DNA of 64,000 nucleotides from Sphingobium sp. EM0848 (lineage in GTDB: Bacteria; Pseudomonadota; Alphaproteobacteria; Sphingomonadales; Sphingomonadaceae): NCBI RefSeq assembly GCF_013375555.1, contig NZ_JABXWB010000001.1, positions 2,666,001 to 2,730,000 on the forward strand. Reading direction: 5' to 3'. Under the pieces are notes generated by a model. It worked only from the letters and a program-made list of their open reading frames with translations, did no database searches and was not told where the DNA came from. This document shows, one piece after another, positions 9,074-16,371 of this stretch. Each line of letters opens with the position of its first letter. Position 1 is the first letter of the stretch. The position numbers were made by a program, and so were the translations under genes.

Positions 9074-9270
9074 GGTAATTCCTCTCCTGAATTCAACTAT
9101 CAGCACGACTTTTCACCGTGAAACGGTCCCCTGAAGGTCGTGATGCTATAAGCAATATGATTAATTTAGCGTTCGAAAAGCCCTAATTTTCGCGGCTTTG
9201 CGCTTTGTGATGACCCTGTTGCCGGAACGACGCTACGGCAGGAAGCGAAAATCGGCGATCGCGGCAGGGC
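9074..9270. other. fadL leader and promoter region
   Basis: About 200 bp between fadL and small RNA 2. An AT-rich block (about 9140-9175, containing ATAAGCAATATGATTAATTT) is the likely promoter position for fadL on the minus strand, but no consensus elements could be assigned with confidence. No gene was seen. Confidence 0.35.
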
Positions 9271-9300
9271 AAAAAAAAAAGCCGCCCCGAGGGACGGCTT
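9271..9300 (-). terminator. Intrinsic terminator of small RNA 2
   Basis: On the minus strand, AAGCCGTCCCTCGGGGCGGC is followed by ten Ts. The stem sequence differs from that of small RNA 1 while the shape and position are the same, so the hairpin has been kept by compensating changes. Confidence 0.92.
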
Positions 9301-9378
9301 AAAGTTTTTAGGAGAGGATGCCTGAAAGGCCCGTTCCTTTTGCGAGGCGGCGACATTTTCCGCAAATGCGAAAAACGG
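9271..9378 (-). ncRNA. Predicted trans-acting small RNA, copy 2 (anti-SD type)
   Basis: Paralogue of the RNA at 2280-2385. The minus strand ends in GCCGTCCC-TC-GGGGCGGC and ten Ts (9271-9300). Block 9301-9330 is identical to 2310-2339 over 30 nt, giving the mini-hairpin GCCU-UUC-AGGC and the unpaired anti-SD stretch CAUCCUCUCCUAAAAACUUU. From the block back to the TTGC-N7-GCAA dyad the two copies align without any gap. Between them they keep GCAAATGCGAA and little else. It lies between the phosphomannomutase gene and fadL, both of whose ribosome binding sites it can pair with. The 5' end is an estimate. Confidence 0.82.
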
Positions 9379-9386
9379 AAGCTCGA

Positions 9387-9401
9387 TTGCATTTCATGCA
9401 A
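9387..9401. promoter_or_regulatory. TTGC-N7-GCAA dyad upstream of small RNA 2
   Basis: TTGCAT-TTC-ATGCAA, a perfect 15-bp palindrome with three central bases. It matches in half-sites, spacing and distance (64 nt to the RNA core) the dyad at 2396-2410. A shared operator for one regulator of both RNAs is likely. Confidence 0.55.
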
Positions 9402-9484
9402 CCGTCATTCTTTTGTCCGCTTTCCGTAACGGAAATAATTTCCTGTTTTTCGACAAGCCATCGATTTTTGACCCGCCAAACCCA

Positions 9485-10867
9485 TCATGAATAGGCAGTT
9501 GCGGGCCGAATCACCCCTGAATCAGCCAAGTGCGAATCAATTTCCGCAATCAACTGCGCGAGTCCCTGTTTATCGCTGGCCTCGGCTCGCACGACCAGAA
9601 CGTCCTGGGTATTGGAGGCGCGCAGCAGCCACCAGCCGTCCGCCGTCCTGACTCGCAGGCCATCGGTTTCGTCGACCTCCACCCCCGCTTCATGGAGCCG
9701 GACGCGCACTTCCTCGATCACCGCGAATTTCCGGCTTTCTTCCACGGGAAAACGGATTTCCGGGGTGTTGGCCATGTCTGGCATCTCCTCCCGCAGGGCC
9801 GTCACGCTGCGTCCTAAGCGGGTAAGACCACGGATCAGGCGGACAGCGGCATAAAGAGCGTCGTCGAAGCCGTAATAGTCGTCCGCAAAGCAGATATGGC
9901 CGGTCATCTCCCCGCCGAGCGGCGCGGCAATTTCCTTCATTTTGGACTTGATGAGGCTATGGCCGGTCTTCCACATCAACGGCCGCCCACCCAGCGCCGA
10001 TATGCGGTCGAACAGGGCCTGACTCGCCTTCACATCCCCGATAATCACGGCGTCAGGCCGGTCTTTCAAAACCAGTTCGGCAAAGATGCCGAGCAACTGA
10101 TCCCCCCAGATCACCCGACCCTTGCCGTCGACCACGCCGATCCGGTCGCCGTCACCATCGAAGGCCACTCCAAAATCGAGCTTCTTCGAAAGGACAAGCG
10201 CTTTCAGATCGGCCAGATTCTTCTCGACTGTGGGATCGGGGTGATGATGGGGAAAATGGCCGTCTATCTGGGTGAACAGCACATGATGCTCGCCCGGCAG
10301 GAGTTTGACGAGCTTGTCCACCACCGGACCAGCAGCGCCATTGCCCGCGTCCCAGCCAATACGCCAGGCTGCGCCATCGAACCCTTCGACCAGACGGGCG
10401 ACATAGCGGTCCATGATGGCGACGGTTTCGACCTTTCCCGCGCCTTCGCTCCAGCCGCCAGCCGCCGCCATGGCACTCAGATTCGCGATCGCCTCGCCAA
10501 AAAAGGCGTTGTGCTGAAGCACCAGCTTGAAGCCATTATGATCGGCGGGATTATGACTGCCGGTTATCTGAATGCCGCCGTCCACATCGAGCACCGCTTC
10601 AGCATAATAAAGCATGGGAGTAGGGCCGATTCCTATGCGGACAGCGTCCGTACCGGAGTCCTGAAGACCCTTCACCACGGCCTCTTCCAGCGCAGGGGAA
10701 CTCAGTCGCCCATCATAGCCGACCGCGACCCTTGACCCACCGGACTGCCTGACGATCGTGCCGAAGCTCCGGCCGAGCGCATAGCCGTCCGCTTCGGTCA
10801 GCGTCCGGCCGACCACGCCCCGAATGTCATATTCGCGCAGGATCGTGGGATGAAAGCGGTGGGCCAT
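9485..10867 (-). CDS. Phosphomannomutase/phosphoglucomutase
   Basis: A 460-residue alpha-D-phosphohexomutase of the AlgC/PgmG type, interconverting hexose 6- and 1-phosphates for LPS and exopolysaccharide precursors. All family loops are present: the phosphoserine loop 'TGSHNPADHNGF' (about 104), the metal loop 'FDGDGDRIG' (about 237), the sugar loop 'GEMTGH' (about 317) and the phosphate loop 'RASNTQDVLVVRAEA' near the C-terminus. The ATG at 10867 gives MAHRFHPTILREYDIRG, a normal start, with AGGAGAGGATGTC before it. That site pairs perfectly over 11 nt with the predicted small RNAs. It follows the J-protein gene by 20 bp. Confidence 0.95.
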   Translation of the reverse strand: MAHRFHPTILREYDIRGVVGRTLTEADGYALGRSFGTIVRQSGGSRVAVGYDGRLSSPALEEAVVKGLQDSGTDAVRIGIGPTPMLYYAEAVLDVDGGIQITGSHNPADHNGFKLVLQHNAFFGEAIANLSAMAAAGGWSEGAGKVETVAIMDRYVARLVEGFDGAAWRIGWDAGNGAAGPVVDKLVKLLPGEHHVLFTQIDGHFPHHHPDPTVEKNLADLKALVLSKKLDFGVAFDGDGDRIGVVDGKGRVIWGDQLLGIFAELVLKDRPDAVIIGDVKASQALFDRISALGGRPLMWKTGHSLIKSKMKEIAAPLGGEMTGHICFADDYYGFDDALYAAVRLIRGLTRLGRSVTALREEMPDMANTPEIRFPVEESRKFAVIEEVRVRLHEAGVEVDETDGLRVRTADGWWLLRASNTQDVLVVRAEASDKQGLAQLIAEIDSHLADSGVIRPATAYS

Positions 10868-10887
10868 GACATCCTCTCCTTCCAACC

Positions 10888-11325
10888 TCAGTTGCGCTGC
10901 GCCAGGTCCCCGATCAGCAGGTCGCGGGCCGCGTTGATCTGGGCCGCCAGCGCTTCTGTACCACCCTTGTCGGGATGAACCGAGGCAATCAGGCGGCGAT
11001 GTGCGGCGCGAATCGCGCGGGCATCGGAATCCGGCCCGACGCCCAGCAGCTTGCGCGCATCGATGATGGCCTGAGACGAAATGGTCTGGGAGGCAGGCTT
11101 GCCCGATCTGGTCTTTTTCCGGCCCGGCTGGCTTTTGGCGAAGAAGAAGAGGGTGGCGCCCACCAGCAGCGGCGCGCCGATCAGCGGCTTGCCCTTGGCC
11201 GCCATCACCGCACCGACCAGAGCGGCGCCCAGCGCCATGCCGTCCCTTCCACTCATGCGTTGCAGTCGTCCCGTCCAGATCAGCCAGCCGGCAAGGCCGA
11301 CCAGCAAGAGGGCAAACAGACCCAT
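10888..11325 (-). CDS. Membrane-anchored J-domain protein
   Basis: A 145-residue protein with two hydrophobic segments (about 1-17 and 32-62) and a C-terminal J-domain (about 85-140). The HPD motif is intact in 'ASVHPDKGG', so it should stimulate an Hsp70 ATPase. It lacks the Gly/Phe, zinc-finger and client-binding parts of DnaJ. This layout resembles the TIM14/Pam18-like or DjlA-like J-proteins common in alphaproteobacteria. Its start codon overlaps the mipZ stop (ATGA), so translation is probably coupled, although a functional link to MipZ is not known. Confidence 0.85.
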   Translation of the reverse strand: MGLFALLLVGLAGWLIWTGRLQRMSGRDGMALGAALVGAVMAAKGKPLIGAPLLVGATLFFFAKSQPGRKKTRSGKPASQTISSQAIIDARKLLGVGPDSDARAIRAAHRRLIASVHPDKGGTEALAAQINAARDLLIGDLAQRN

Positions 11326-12131
11326 CAGGCCGCGCCGAGCATATCCAATGACGCGACTTCATTGCGGGCGGGCAGGGCGAGGCCCGACACCATTTCGCGC
11401 AGTTCCTGCCGTGCGGCGATATGGCTGACGCCCAGTTCGCCCAGATGCCCCTTGTCCAGCAGAGTCAGGCCCGAAGGGAAGAGTTCGCGGAAGATCACGC
11501 GTTCCGAAAGACCCGGAATCACGCGGAACCCGACGCGGCGGGAGAGTTCGGACAATGCATCGCCCACGCGCTTCTTGTTGCGGGCATCATGATGCTGGAC
11601 GCGGTTGCGCAGGACGACCCAGTCGATGGTCACGCCATCGGCCTTGGCGCGGGTCTTGCGCGCCTCGAAAATCAGTTCGGAATAGAAGGACAGGCGCTTC
11701 ACCTTGAAGGTTTCCGCGTCCACCTGACCGATCAGGTCGAAATCGACGAAACTGTCGTTCATCGGCGTCACCAGCGTATTGGCGCGGGCGGCCATGTGAC
11801 GGGCATAATCATCGTCGCGGCCGGGCGTATCGACCACCAGAAAATCCTTGTCCTGCGCCATGGCGGCGGCCTGCTCCTCCAGCGCCTCGACGCTGTCGCC
11901 CTTGAACACCGCGAATTCCGGCGTCGGCAGATCGATGTCACGGCGCTTCGCGGTTTCCGTGCGATTTTCCATATAGCGGGTGATGGTGCGCTGGCGCGGA
12001 TCAAGGTCGATCATGCCGACGCGATGGCCTAGGACCGTCAGCGCGATGGCCGTGTGCACGGCGGTCGTCGATTTTCCGGTCCCGCCTTTCTCATTGGCAA
12101 AGACGATATGGTGCGTTTGGGCGTTCGCCAT
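11325..12131 (-). CDS. mipZ: Division plane positioning ATPase MipZ
   Basis: A 268-residue ParA-like P-loop ATPase. In Caulobacter, MipZ binds ParB at the origins and forms a polar gradient that inhibits FtsZ, so the Z ring forms at mid-cell. The deviant Walker A 'NEKGGTGKST' (13-22), 'IDLDPRQRT' and 'VDTPGRDD' are as in MipZ. It is only 2.5 kb from the predicted origin and shares the window with parA, parB and parS, its expected partners. It is divergent from panC. The start at 12131 gives MANAQTHHIVFANEKGG, a normal N-terminus. Confidence 0.93.
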   Translation of the reverse strand: MANAQTHHIVFANEKGGTGKSTTAVHTAIALTVLGHRVGMIDLDPRQRTITRYMENRTETAKRRDIDLPTPEFAVFKGDSVEALEEQAAAMAQDKDFLVVDTPGRDDDYARHMAARANTLVTPMNDSFVDFDLIGQVDAETFKVKRLSFYSELIFEARKTRAKADGVTIDWVVLRNRVQHHDARNKKRVGDALSELSRRVGFRVIPGLSERVIFRELFPSGLTLLDKGHLGELGVSHIAARQELREMVSGLALPARNEVASLDMLGAA

Positions 12132-12240
12132 CGGACCTTGATAACCCCGTTGATTGTCGCATTGTCAGTTGACCGTTCCGGCCGGCCGTGCCTTAGCAGG
12201 ATGTACCCCTGTTGATGCCCTTATCGGAGCCTATCCTGTC

Positions 12241-13086
12241 GTGCAAACCCTCCGTGATCTGCCTTCTCTCCGTGCCGCCGTCGAAGCGCTGAAAAGCGAC
12301 GGAAAACCGTTGGCTCTGGTGCCCACCATGGGCGCGCTGCATGACGGGCATATGGCGCTGGTCGAGGAAGCGCGGCGTCATGCGGGGCATGTGGCGGTGT
12401 CGATCTTCGTCAACCCCCGCCAGTTCGGGGTGAACGAGGATCTCGATGCCTATCCCCGGCGCGAGGCCAAGGATGCCCAGATGTTGCAGGCGGCCGGAGT
12501 CGACATTCTCTGGGCGCCCACGGTCGACGTCATGTATCCGACGGGCTATGCCACCAATATCTCGCTGTCCGGAGTGACCGAGGGGCTGGATGGTGCGGCG
12601 CGGCCGGGACATTTCGATGGCGTGGCGACGGTGGTGACGAAGCTGTTCAATCAGGTCCGGCCCGATGTCGCCCTCTTCGGGGAGAAGGATTATCAGCAGC
12701 TCGCCGTGATCCGGCAGATGGTGAAGGATCTGGACGTGCCGATCGAGATCATCGGCGTGCCGACCCAACGGGCCGAGGATGGCTTGGCCCTGTCATCCCG
12801 TAACGCCTATCTGACCGAGGAGGAGCGCAAGGATGCGCTCGGCCTGCCGCGCGCTCTGGGCGAGGCGGCGCGGCAGATGGAGAAAGGCGCGACGGTAGAC
12901 GCCGCCATCGCCAAGGCGATTGCCATGCTGGAGACGCATGGCTTCGATCCGATCGACTATGTGACGCTGTGCGACGCAGTGACTCTGGAGCCGATGACGG
13001 CGCTGGATCGCCCGGCCCGGCTGCTGGGCGCGGCGAAGCTCGGCCGGACGCGGCTGATCGACAATATTCCGGTCGATCCGGCCTGA
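12241..13086 (+). CDS. panC: Pantothenate synthetase
   Basis: A 281-residue ligase joining pantoate and beta-alanine with ATP to make pantothenate. Visible motifs are 'VPTMGALHDGHMALV' (the HxGH nucleotide motif), 'FGEKDYQQL' and 'SSRNAYL'. I chose the GTG at 12241 because it gives VQTLRDLPSLRAAVEAL, aligning with known starts, with GGAG about 12 nt upstream; the longer frame adds 29 residues unlike the family. It is one of only two plus-strand genes left of the predicted origin, divergent from mipZ and convergent with hemJ. Confidence 0.94.
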   Translation: MQTLRDLPSLRAAVEALKSDGKPLALVPTMGALHDGHMALVEEARRHAGHVAVSIFVNPRQFGVNEDLDAYPRREAKDAQMLQAAGVDILWAPTVDVMYPTGYATNISLSGVTEGLDGAARPGHFDGVATVVTKLFNQVRPDVALFGEKDYQQLAVIRQMVKDLDVPIEIIGVPTQRAEDGLALSSRNAYLTEEERKDALGLPRALGEAARQMEKGATVDAAIAKAIAMLETHGFDPIDYVTLCDAVTLEPMTALDRPARLLGAAKLGRTRLIDNIPVDPA

Positions 13087-13098
13087 TTGTTGCGGAAA

Positions 13099-13124
13099 GT
13101 CATCCCGGCTTGCGCTGGGATGAC
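13099..13124. repeat. GTCATCCC palindrome between panC and hemJ
   Basis: GTCATCCCGGC-TTGC-GCTGGGATGAC forms an 11-bp stem (one G-T pair) between the convergent genes panC and hemJ. It has no T-tract. A similar element is at 52706-52735, also between convergent genes. Both carry the outer GTCAT...ATGAC of dispersed palindromes often seen in alphaproteobacterial intergenic regions. It may end transcripts from both sides. Confidence 0.6.
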
Positions 13125-13129
13125 AGGCC

Positions 13130-13570
13130 TCAAAATGGTTTCACGATCACCGCGATCACGATGACGGCCGCGGCGATTCCGGGAATCTCATTGAGCAGGC
13201 GCAATTGCTTTTCGCTGAGCGGCCGCTGCCCCCTGGCGAGCTTCTTCGTGTAACCGGCGATCCAGCCATGATAGCCGGAAAGCCCCAGCACGAAGAGCAG
13301 CTTCAGGTGGAACCAGCCGAAATGCCAGGCGCCAATCTCCACCATCAGCATCAGGCCAAAGACCCAGACAAGGACAATGGAAGGGTTGAGGATGATCTTG
13401 AGCAGCCGCCTTTCGCGGTCGATCCATTTTTTATCCTCTTCCGATCCCACCGGGCATTGCTGGTGATAGACGAAGAAGCGCGGCATCATGAACAGACCCG
13501 CCATCAGGAAGATGACGAAGATGACATGCGCGGCTTTGACCCACAAATAGGCTGCTCCCAGATAAGGCAT
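13130..13570 (-). CDS. hemJ: Protoporphyrinogen IX oxidase HemJ
   Basis: A 146-residue membrane protein with four hydrophobic helices (about 8-28, 58-78, 82-100 and 125-144). It is the HemJ/UPF0093 type of protoporphyrinogen oxidase used by most alphaproteobacteria instead of HemG or HemY. The N-terminal 'YLWVKAAHVIFVIFLMAGLF' holds the conserved His and the middle 'FHLKLLFVLGLSGYHGW' the conserved Lys and second His. Its ATG overlaps the hemE stop. The two catalyse neighbouring steps of haem synthesis, which supports the call. Confidence 0.93.
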   Translation of the reverse strand: MPYLGAAYLWVKAAHVIFVIFLMAGLFMMPRFFVYHQQCPVGSEEDKKWIDRERRLLKIILNPSIVLVWVFGLMLMVEIGAWHFGWFHLKLLFVLGLSGYHGWIAGYTKKLARGQRPLSEKQLRLLNEIPGIAAAVIVIAVIVKPF

Positions 13571-14634
13571 CAGGCCGTCTCCCGACGTCGCACATAATGA
13601 AGCAGCGCTTCGACATGCTCGATCGGCGTGTCGGGCAATATGCCGTGGCCAAGGTTGAAGATATGCGGCCGCCCGGCAAAGGCGGTGCGGATGTTGTCGA
13701 CGGCCTCTTCCACCGCCTTGCCGCCGGCGATCAAGGCCAGCGGGTCCAGATTGCCCTGAACCGGCAAGCCTTCCGGCAGCATGCGATTGGCCCAGTGCGG
13801 ATCGACCGTTTCATCGACGCCGACAGCATCGACGCCCGTGCCGACCGCATAATCGGCCAGTTTCGCGCCCGCCCCCTTGGGGAATCCGATGACCGGAATC
13901 TCCGGGTGGAGGAGCTTTAATTTCTCCACGATGCGTTTGTTGGGTTGAATCACCCAGCGCTCGAACTCCAGCGGGGCGAGGCTGCCTGCCCAGCTGTCGA
14001 AGAGTTGCACCGCTTCCACTCCCGCCGCGATCTGGCCGCACAGATAGACGACGGTGGCATCGATGATCGCATCGATGATCGCGGCGAAGCGTTCGGGCTG
14101 CTGATAGGCGAGGCGGCGGGCTGCGCCCTGATCCTTGCTGCCCTGACCCGCCACCATATAGGTTGCGATCGTCCAGGGGCTGCCTGCAAAGCCCAGGAAG
14201 GTCACTTGGGGGTCGAGGGCGGCCTTGACCTGCCGGACTGTCTCATAGACCGCCTCAAAGCGGCTGAAATCGGGTTTAAGGGCCTCCAGCGGCGTCTCGG
14301 ACAGGATCGGGGCCAGACGCGGGCCTTCCCCGGTCTCGAACCAGAGATCCTGGCCCATGGCATAGGGCACGATCAATATGTCTGAAAAGAGGATCGCGCC
14401 GTCGAAGCCGAAGCGGCGCAAGGGTTGAAGAGTCACCTCCGCCGCTGTCGCGCTGTCATAGACCAGTTCCAGGAATCCGCCCTTTTCCGCCCTTAATGCG
14501 CGATATTCGGGGAGATAACGGCCGGCCTGGCGCATGAGCCACATAGGCGGCACATCGGGGCATGCACCCTTCAGGACCGAAAGAAGCGGCTTGGCGTGAG
14601 GCCCGTTGGAAAGGCCGGCATCTGATCCCGTCAT
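13570..14634 (-). CDS. hemE: Uroporphyrinogen decarboxylase
   Basis: A 354-residue enzyme that removes four carboxyl groups from uroporphyrinogen III to make coproporphyrinogen III. The substrate-binding 'PPMWLMRQAGRYLPEYRALR' is at about 31-50, with 'GFAGSPWTIATYMVAGQGSK' further on. The ATG at 14634 gives an N-terminus slightly longer than in some homologues. hemE borders the predicted origin and is transcribed away from it, as hemE is at the Caulobacter origin. It overlaps hemJ by one to four bases. Confidence 0.96.
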   Translation of the reverse strand: MTGSDAGLSNGPHAKPLLSVLKGACPDVPPMWLMRQAGRYLPEYRALRAEKGGFLELVYDSATAAEVTLQPLRRFGFDGAILFSDILIVPYAMGQDLWFETGEGPRLAPILSETPLEALKPDFSRFEAVYETVRQVKAALDPQVTFLGFAGSPWTIATYMVAGQGSKDQGAARRLAYQQPERFAAIIDAIIDATVVYLCGQIAAGVEAVQLFDSWAGSLAPLEFERWVIQPNKRIVEKLKLLHPEIPVIGFPKGAGAKLADYAVGTGVDAVGVDETVDPHWANRMLPEGLPVQGNLDPLALIAGGKAVEEAVDNIRTAFAGRPHIFNLGHGILPDTPIEHVEALLHYVRRRETA

Positions 14635-14778
14635 AAACTCTCTTATATTTAGATTCTTAGAAGGTAGTGGAGATTGTAGGGCGCTTGGCAGCGGGGTTTA
14701 TGCGCTGTGCCCGGATTTGCCAACAACTTGACTCCTTGGGGCGGCCGATTCCGATCCGAGTCAGTCTGCTTATCCCCG

Positions 14779-14787
14779 TTATCCACA
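14779..14787 (+). promoter_or_regulatory. DnaA box (perfect)
   Basis: TTATCCACA, an exact match to TTATNCACA. It is directly preceded by TTATCCCCG (14770-14778), which may be a weak second site in tandem. Confidence 0.85.
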
Positions 14788-14821
14788 GGCTGTGGGTGGA
14801 AAAATCCATCTGTTGGCGGGC

Positions 14822-14830
14822 TGTGGACAA
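14822..14830 (-). promoter_or_regulatory. DnaA box (one mismatch)
   Basis: TGTGGACAA on the plus strand, reading TTGTCCACA on the minus strand; one base from the consensus. Confidence 0.7.
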
Positions 14831-14890
14831 GATTCCCGGAATCGAGGATGGCAATAAGTGCCTGATTTTGCCCGCAACCTATCCCTTGAT

Positions 14891-14899
14891 TTATCCACA
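14891..14899 (+). promoter_or_regulatory. DnaA box (perfect)
   Basis: TTATCCACA, followed 3 nt later by TCCCCACA, a possible weak extra site. It lies 42 nt upstream of the ppsR start codon, so DnaA may also affect ppsR transcription. Confidence 0.85.
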
Positions 14900-14940
14900 G
14901 CCTCCCCACAGAGATATTCGGCCCTGAAGAGAAACCAGAA

Positions 14941-15762
14941 ATGTCGCGCATCCATCTTCACCTGCTTTCGGACTCCACCGGCGAAACCCTGGAAAATATC
15001 GCCAAGGCGGCGATCGGTGCGTTCGAAAATGTCGAGGCGGTACGCCATTTCTGGCCGATGGTGCGCTCTGATATTCATCTCGACCGGATCATGGAGGAGA
15101 TTGCCGCCAATCCGGGACTGGTGCTGTTCACCCTGTCCAACCACCAGTTGCGGCGGCGGCTGGAGACGCGCTGCCGGGCGCTGGGTCTGCCGCATGTGGC
15201 GGCGCTGGACAGCGTGACCGATGCGCTGTCCAACATATTGGGGCAGGAGACGCGCAACCGTCCGGGCCGCAAGCATATTCTAGACGAGGCCTATTTCGCG
15301 CGGATCGAGGCGATCCAGTTCACCATCGCCCATGACGATGGCGTGGGTCATGAAAATTGGGAGGAGGCCGATATCGTCCTGGCCGGCGTGTCGCGTGCGT
15401 CCAAGACGCCGACCTCCATCTATCTTGCCAATCGCGGCTACAAGACCGCGAACATCCCGCTGGTGGTGCAATCGCCGCCGCCGCGCAGCCTGTATTCGCT
15501 CCACCATCCGATGGTGGTGGGGTTGACGGTCAGTCCGGAGCGGCTGGTGCAGATTCGGCGCAATCGCCTGCTGTCTTTGAATCAGGCGCCGGAAACCAGC
15601 TATGTCGATCTGGAAAAGGTGCAGGAGGAACTGGCCTTTGCCCGGCGCATGTTCGCCGACAATGGCTGGCCGGTGATCGACATGACCCGCCGTTCGATCG
15701 AGGAAGCGGCGGCGGCCATCATCAATCTGTTCAACGACCGCGTTCTGGCGGAGGGAAGTTAA
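14941..15762 (+). CDS. ppsR: Pyruvate, water dikinase regulatory protein
   Basis: A 273-residue DUF299/PpsR-family bifunctional kinase/phosphorylase that controls PEP synthase or pyruvate phosphate dikinase by ADP-dependent phosphorylation. The N-terminal 'HLHLLSDSTGETLENIAKAA' and the nucleotide-binding 'GVSRASKTPTSIYLANRGYK' (about 152-171) are typical. It is the first gene right of the predicted origin. The order ppsR-maf-aroE-coaE-dnaQ is the conserved alphaproteobacterial one, with spacings of a few bases, so the five are probably one operon. Confidence 0.94.
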   Translation: MSRIHLHLLSDSTGETLENIAKAAIGAFENVEAVRHFWPMVRSDIHLDRIMEEIAANPGLVLFTLSNHQLRRRLETRCRALGLPHVAALDSVTDALSNILGQETRNRPGRKHILDEAYFARIEAIQFTIAHDDGVGHENWEEADIVLAGVSRASKTPTSIYLANRGYKTANIPLVVQSPPPRSLYSLHHPMVVGLTVSPERLVQIRRNRLLSLNQAPETSYVDLEKVQEELAFARRMFADNGWPVIDMTRRSIEEAAAAIINLFNDRVLAEGS

Positions 15763-15765
15763 GTC

Positions 15766-16371
15766 ATGCTAAAAACCCCGATCGTGCTGGCATCGCAAAG
15801 CGCGAGCCGCCGGGCGCTGCTGAGTGCGGCGCAGGTGCCGTTCGAGGCGCTGTCGCCGCAGGTGGACGAGGAAGCGGCCAAGGAAGCATTGCGCGCCGAT
15901 GGCCTTGATGCGCGCAAGCTGGCCGATGCGCTGGCGGAACTCAAGGCGCTGCGCGTGTCGCGGCGGGTGCCGGGCGGGCTGGTGTTGGGCTGCGACCAGA
16001 CATTGAGTCTGGAAGACGGCGCGATGATCGACAAGGCCGTCGACCGGGCGGACGCAGAGCGGATATTGAAGCTGCTCTCGGGCCGGGTGCATTATCTGCA
16101 CAGCGCGGCGGTGATGGCGCTGAATGGCGAGCCGATCTGGCGGCATATCGAACGGGTGCGGATGACGGTTCGGCCCTTGTCCGATGCCTTCATCGCCCAA
16201 TATCTCGACAGTGATTGGGAGGAATGCCGCTGGTGCGTCGGCTGTTACCGGATCGAAGGGCCGGGTGCGCAGCTTTTCAACCGGATCGAGGGCAGCCAGT
16301 TCGCGATTCAGGGTCTTCCCCTGCTGCCTTTGCTTGACTTCCTGCGGATAAGGGGCGTTCTGACAGCATGA
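15766..16371 (+). CDS. maf: Maf-family nucleotide pyrophosphatase
   Basis: A 201-residue Maf protein, a house-cleaning enzyme that hydrolyses non-canonical or excess NTPs to NMP and pyrophosphate. The N-terminal 'LASQSASRRALLS' (about 7-19) is the family phosphate-binding motif and 'GCDQTLSLEDG' holds the catalytic Asp. It starts 3 bases after the ppsR stop, and its own stop overlaps the aroE ATG (ATGA). Maf subfamilies differ in substrate (dTTP/UTP or m7GTP), and I cannot choose between them with certainty. Confidence 0.92.
   Translation: MLKTPIVLASQSASRRALLSAAQVPFEALSPQVDEEAAKEALRADGLDARKLADALAELKALRVSRRVPGGLVLGCDQTLSLEDGAMIDKAVDRADAERILKLLSGRVHYLHSAAVMALNGEPIWRHIERVRMTVRPLSDAFIAQYLDSDWEECRWCVGCYRIEGPGAQLFNRIEGSQFAIQGLPLLPLLDFLRIRGVLTA

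Larger units (their letters stand above)
14635..14940. other. Predicted chromosomal replication origin (oriC)
   Basis: A 306-bp gene-free interval between divergent hemE and ppsR, the same gene pair that flanks the Caulobacter crescentus origin. It holds two perfect DnaA boxes (14779-14787 and 14891-14899), a one-mismatch box on the other strand (14822-14830) and a weaker TTATCCCCG directly abutting the first. An AT-rich stretch at 14636-14665, beside hemE, could be the unwinding element. Strand preference of the genes switches here. I see no TTAA-N7-TTAA CtrA site, unlike Caulobacter. Confidence 0.82.

Noticed and set aside
9485..11362. Phosphomannomutase reading frame extended upstream to a 625-residue protein
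   Set aside because: The extension overlaps the J-protein gene in another frame and has no similarity to the family. The internal ATG at 10867 has an ideal ribosome binding site.
14635..14940. CtrA-type TTAA-N7-TTAA sites in the predicted origin
   Set aside because: No such pair was found on either strand in the interval.
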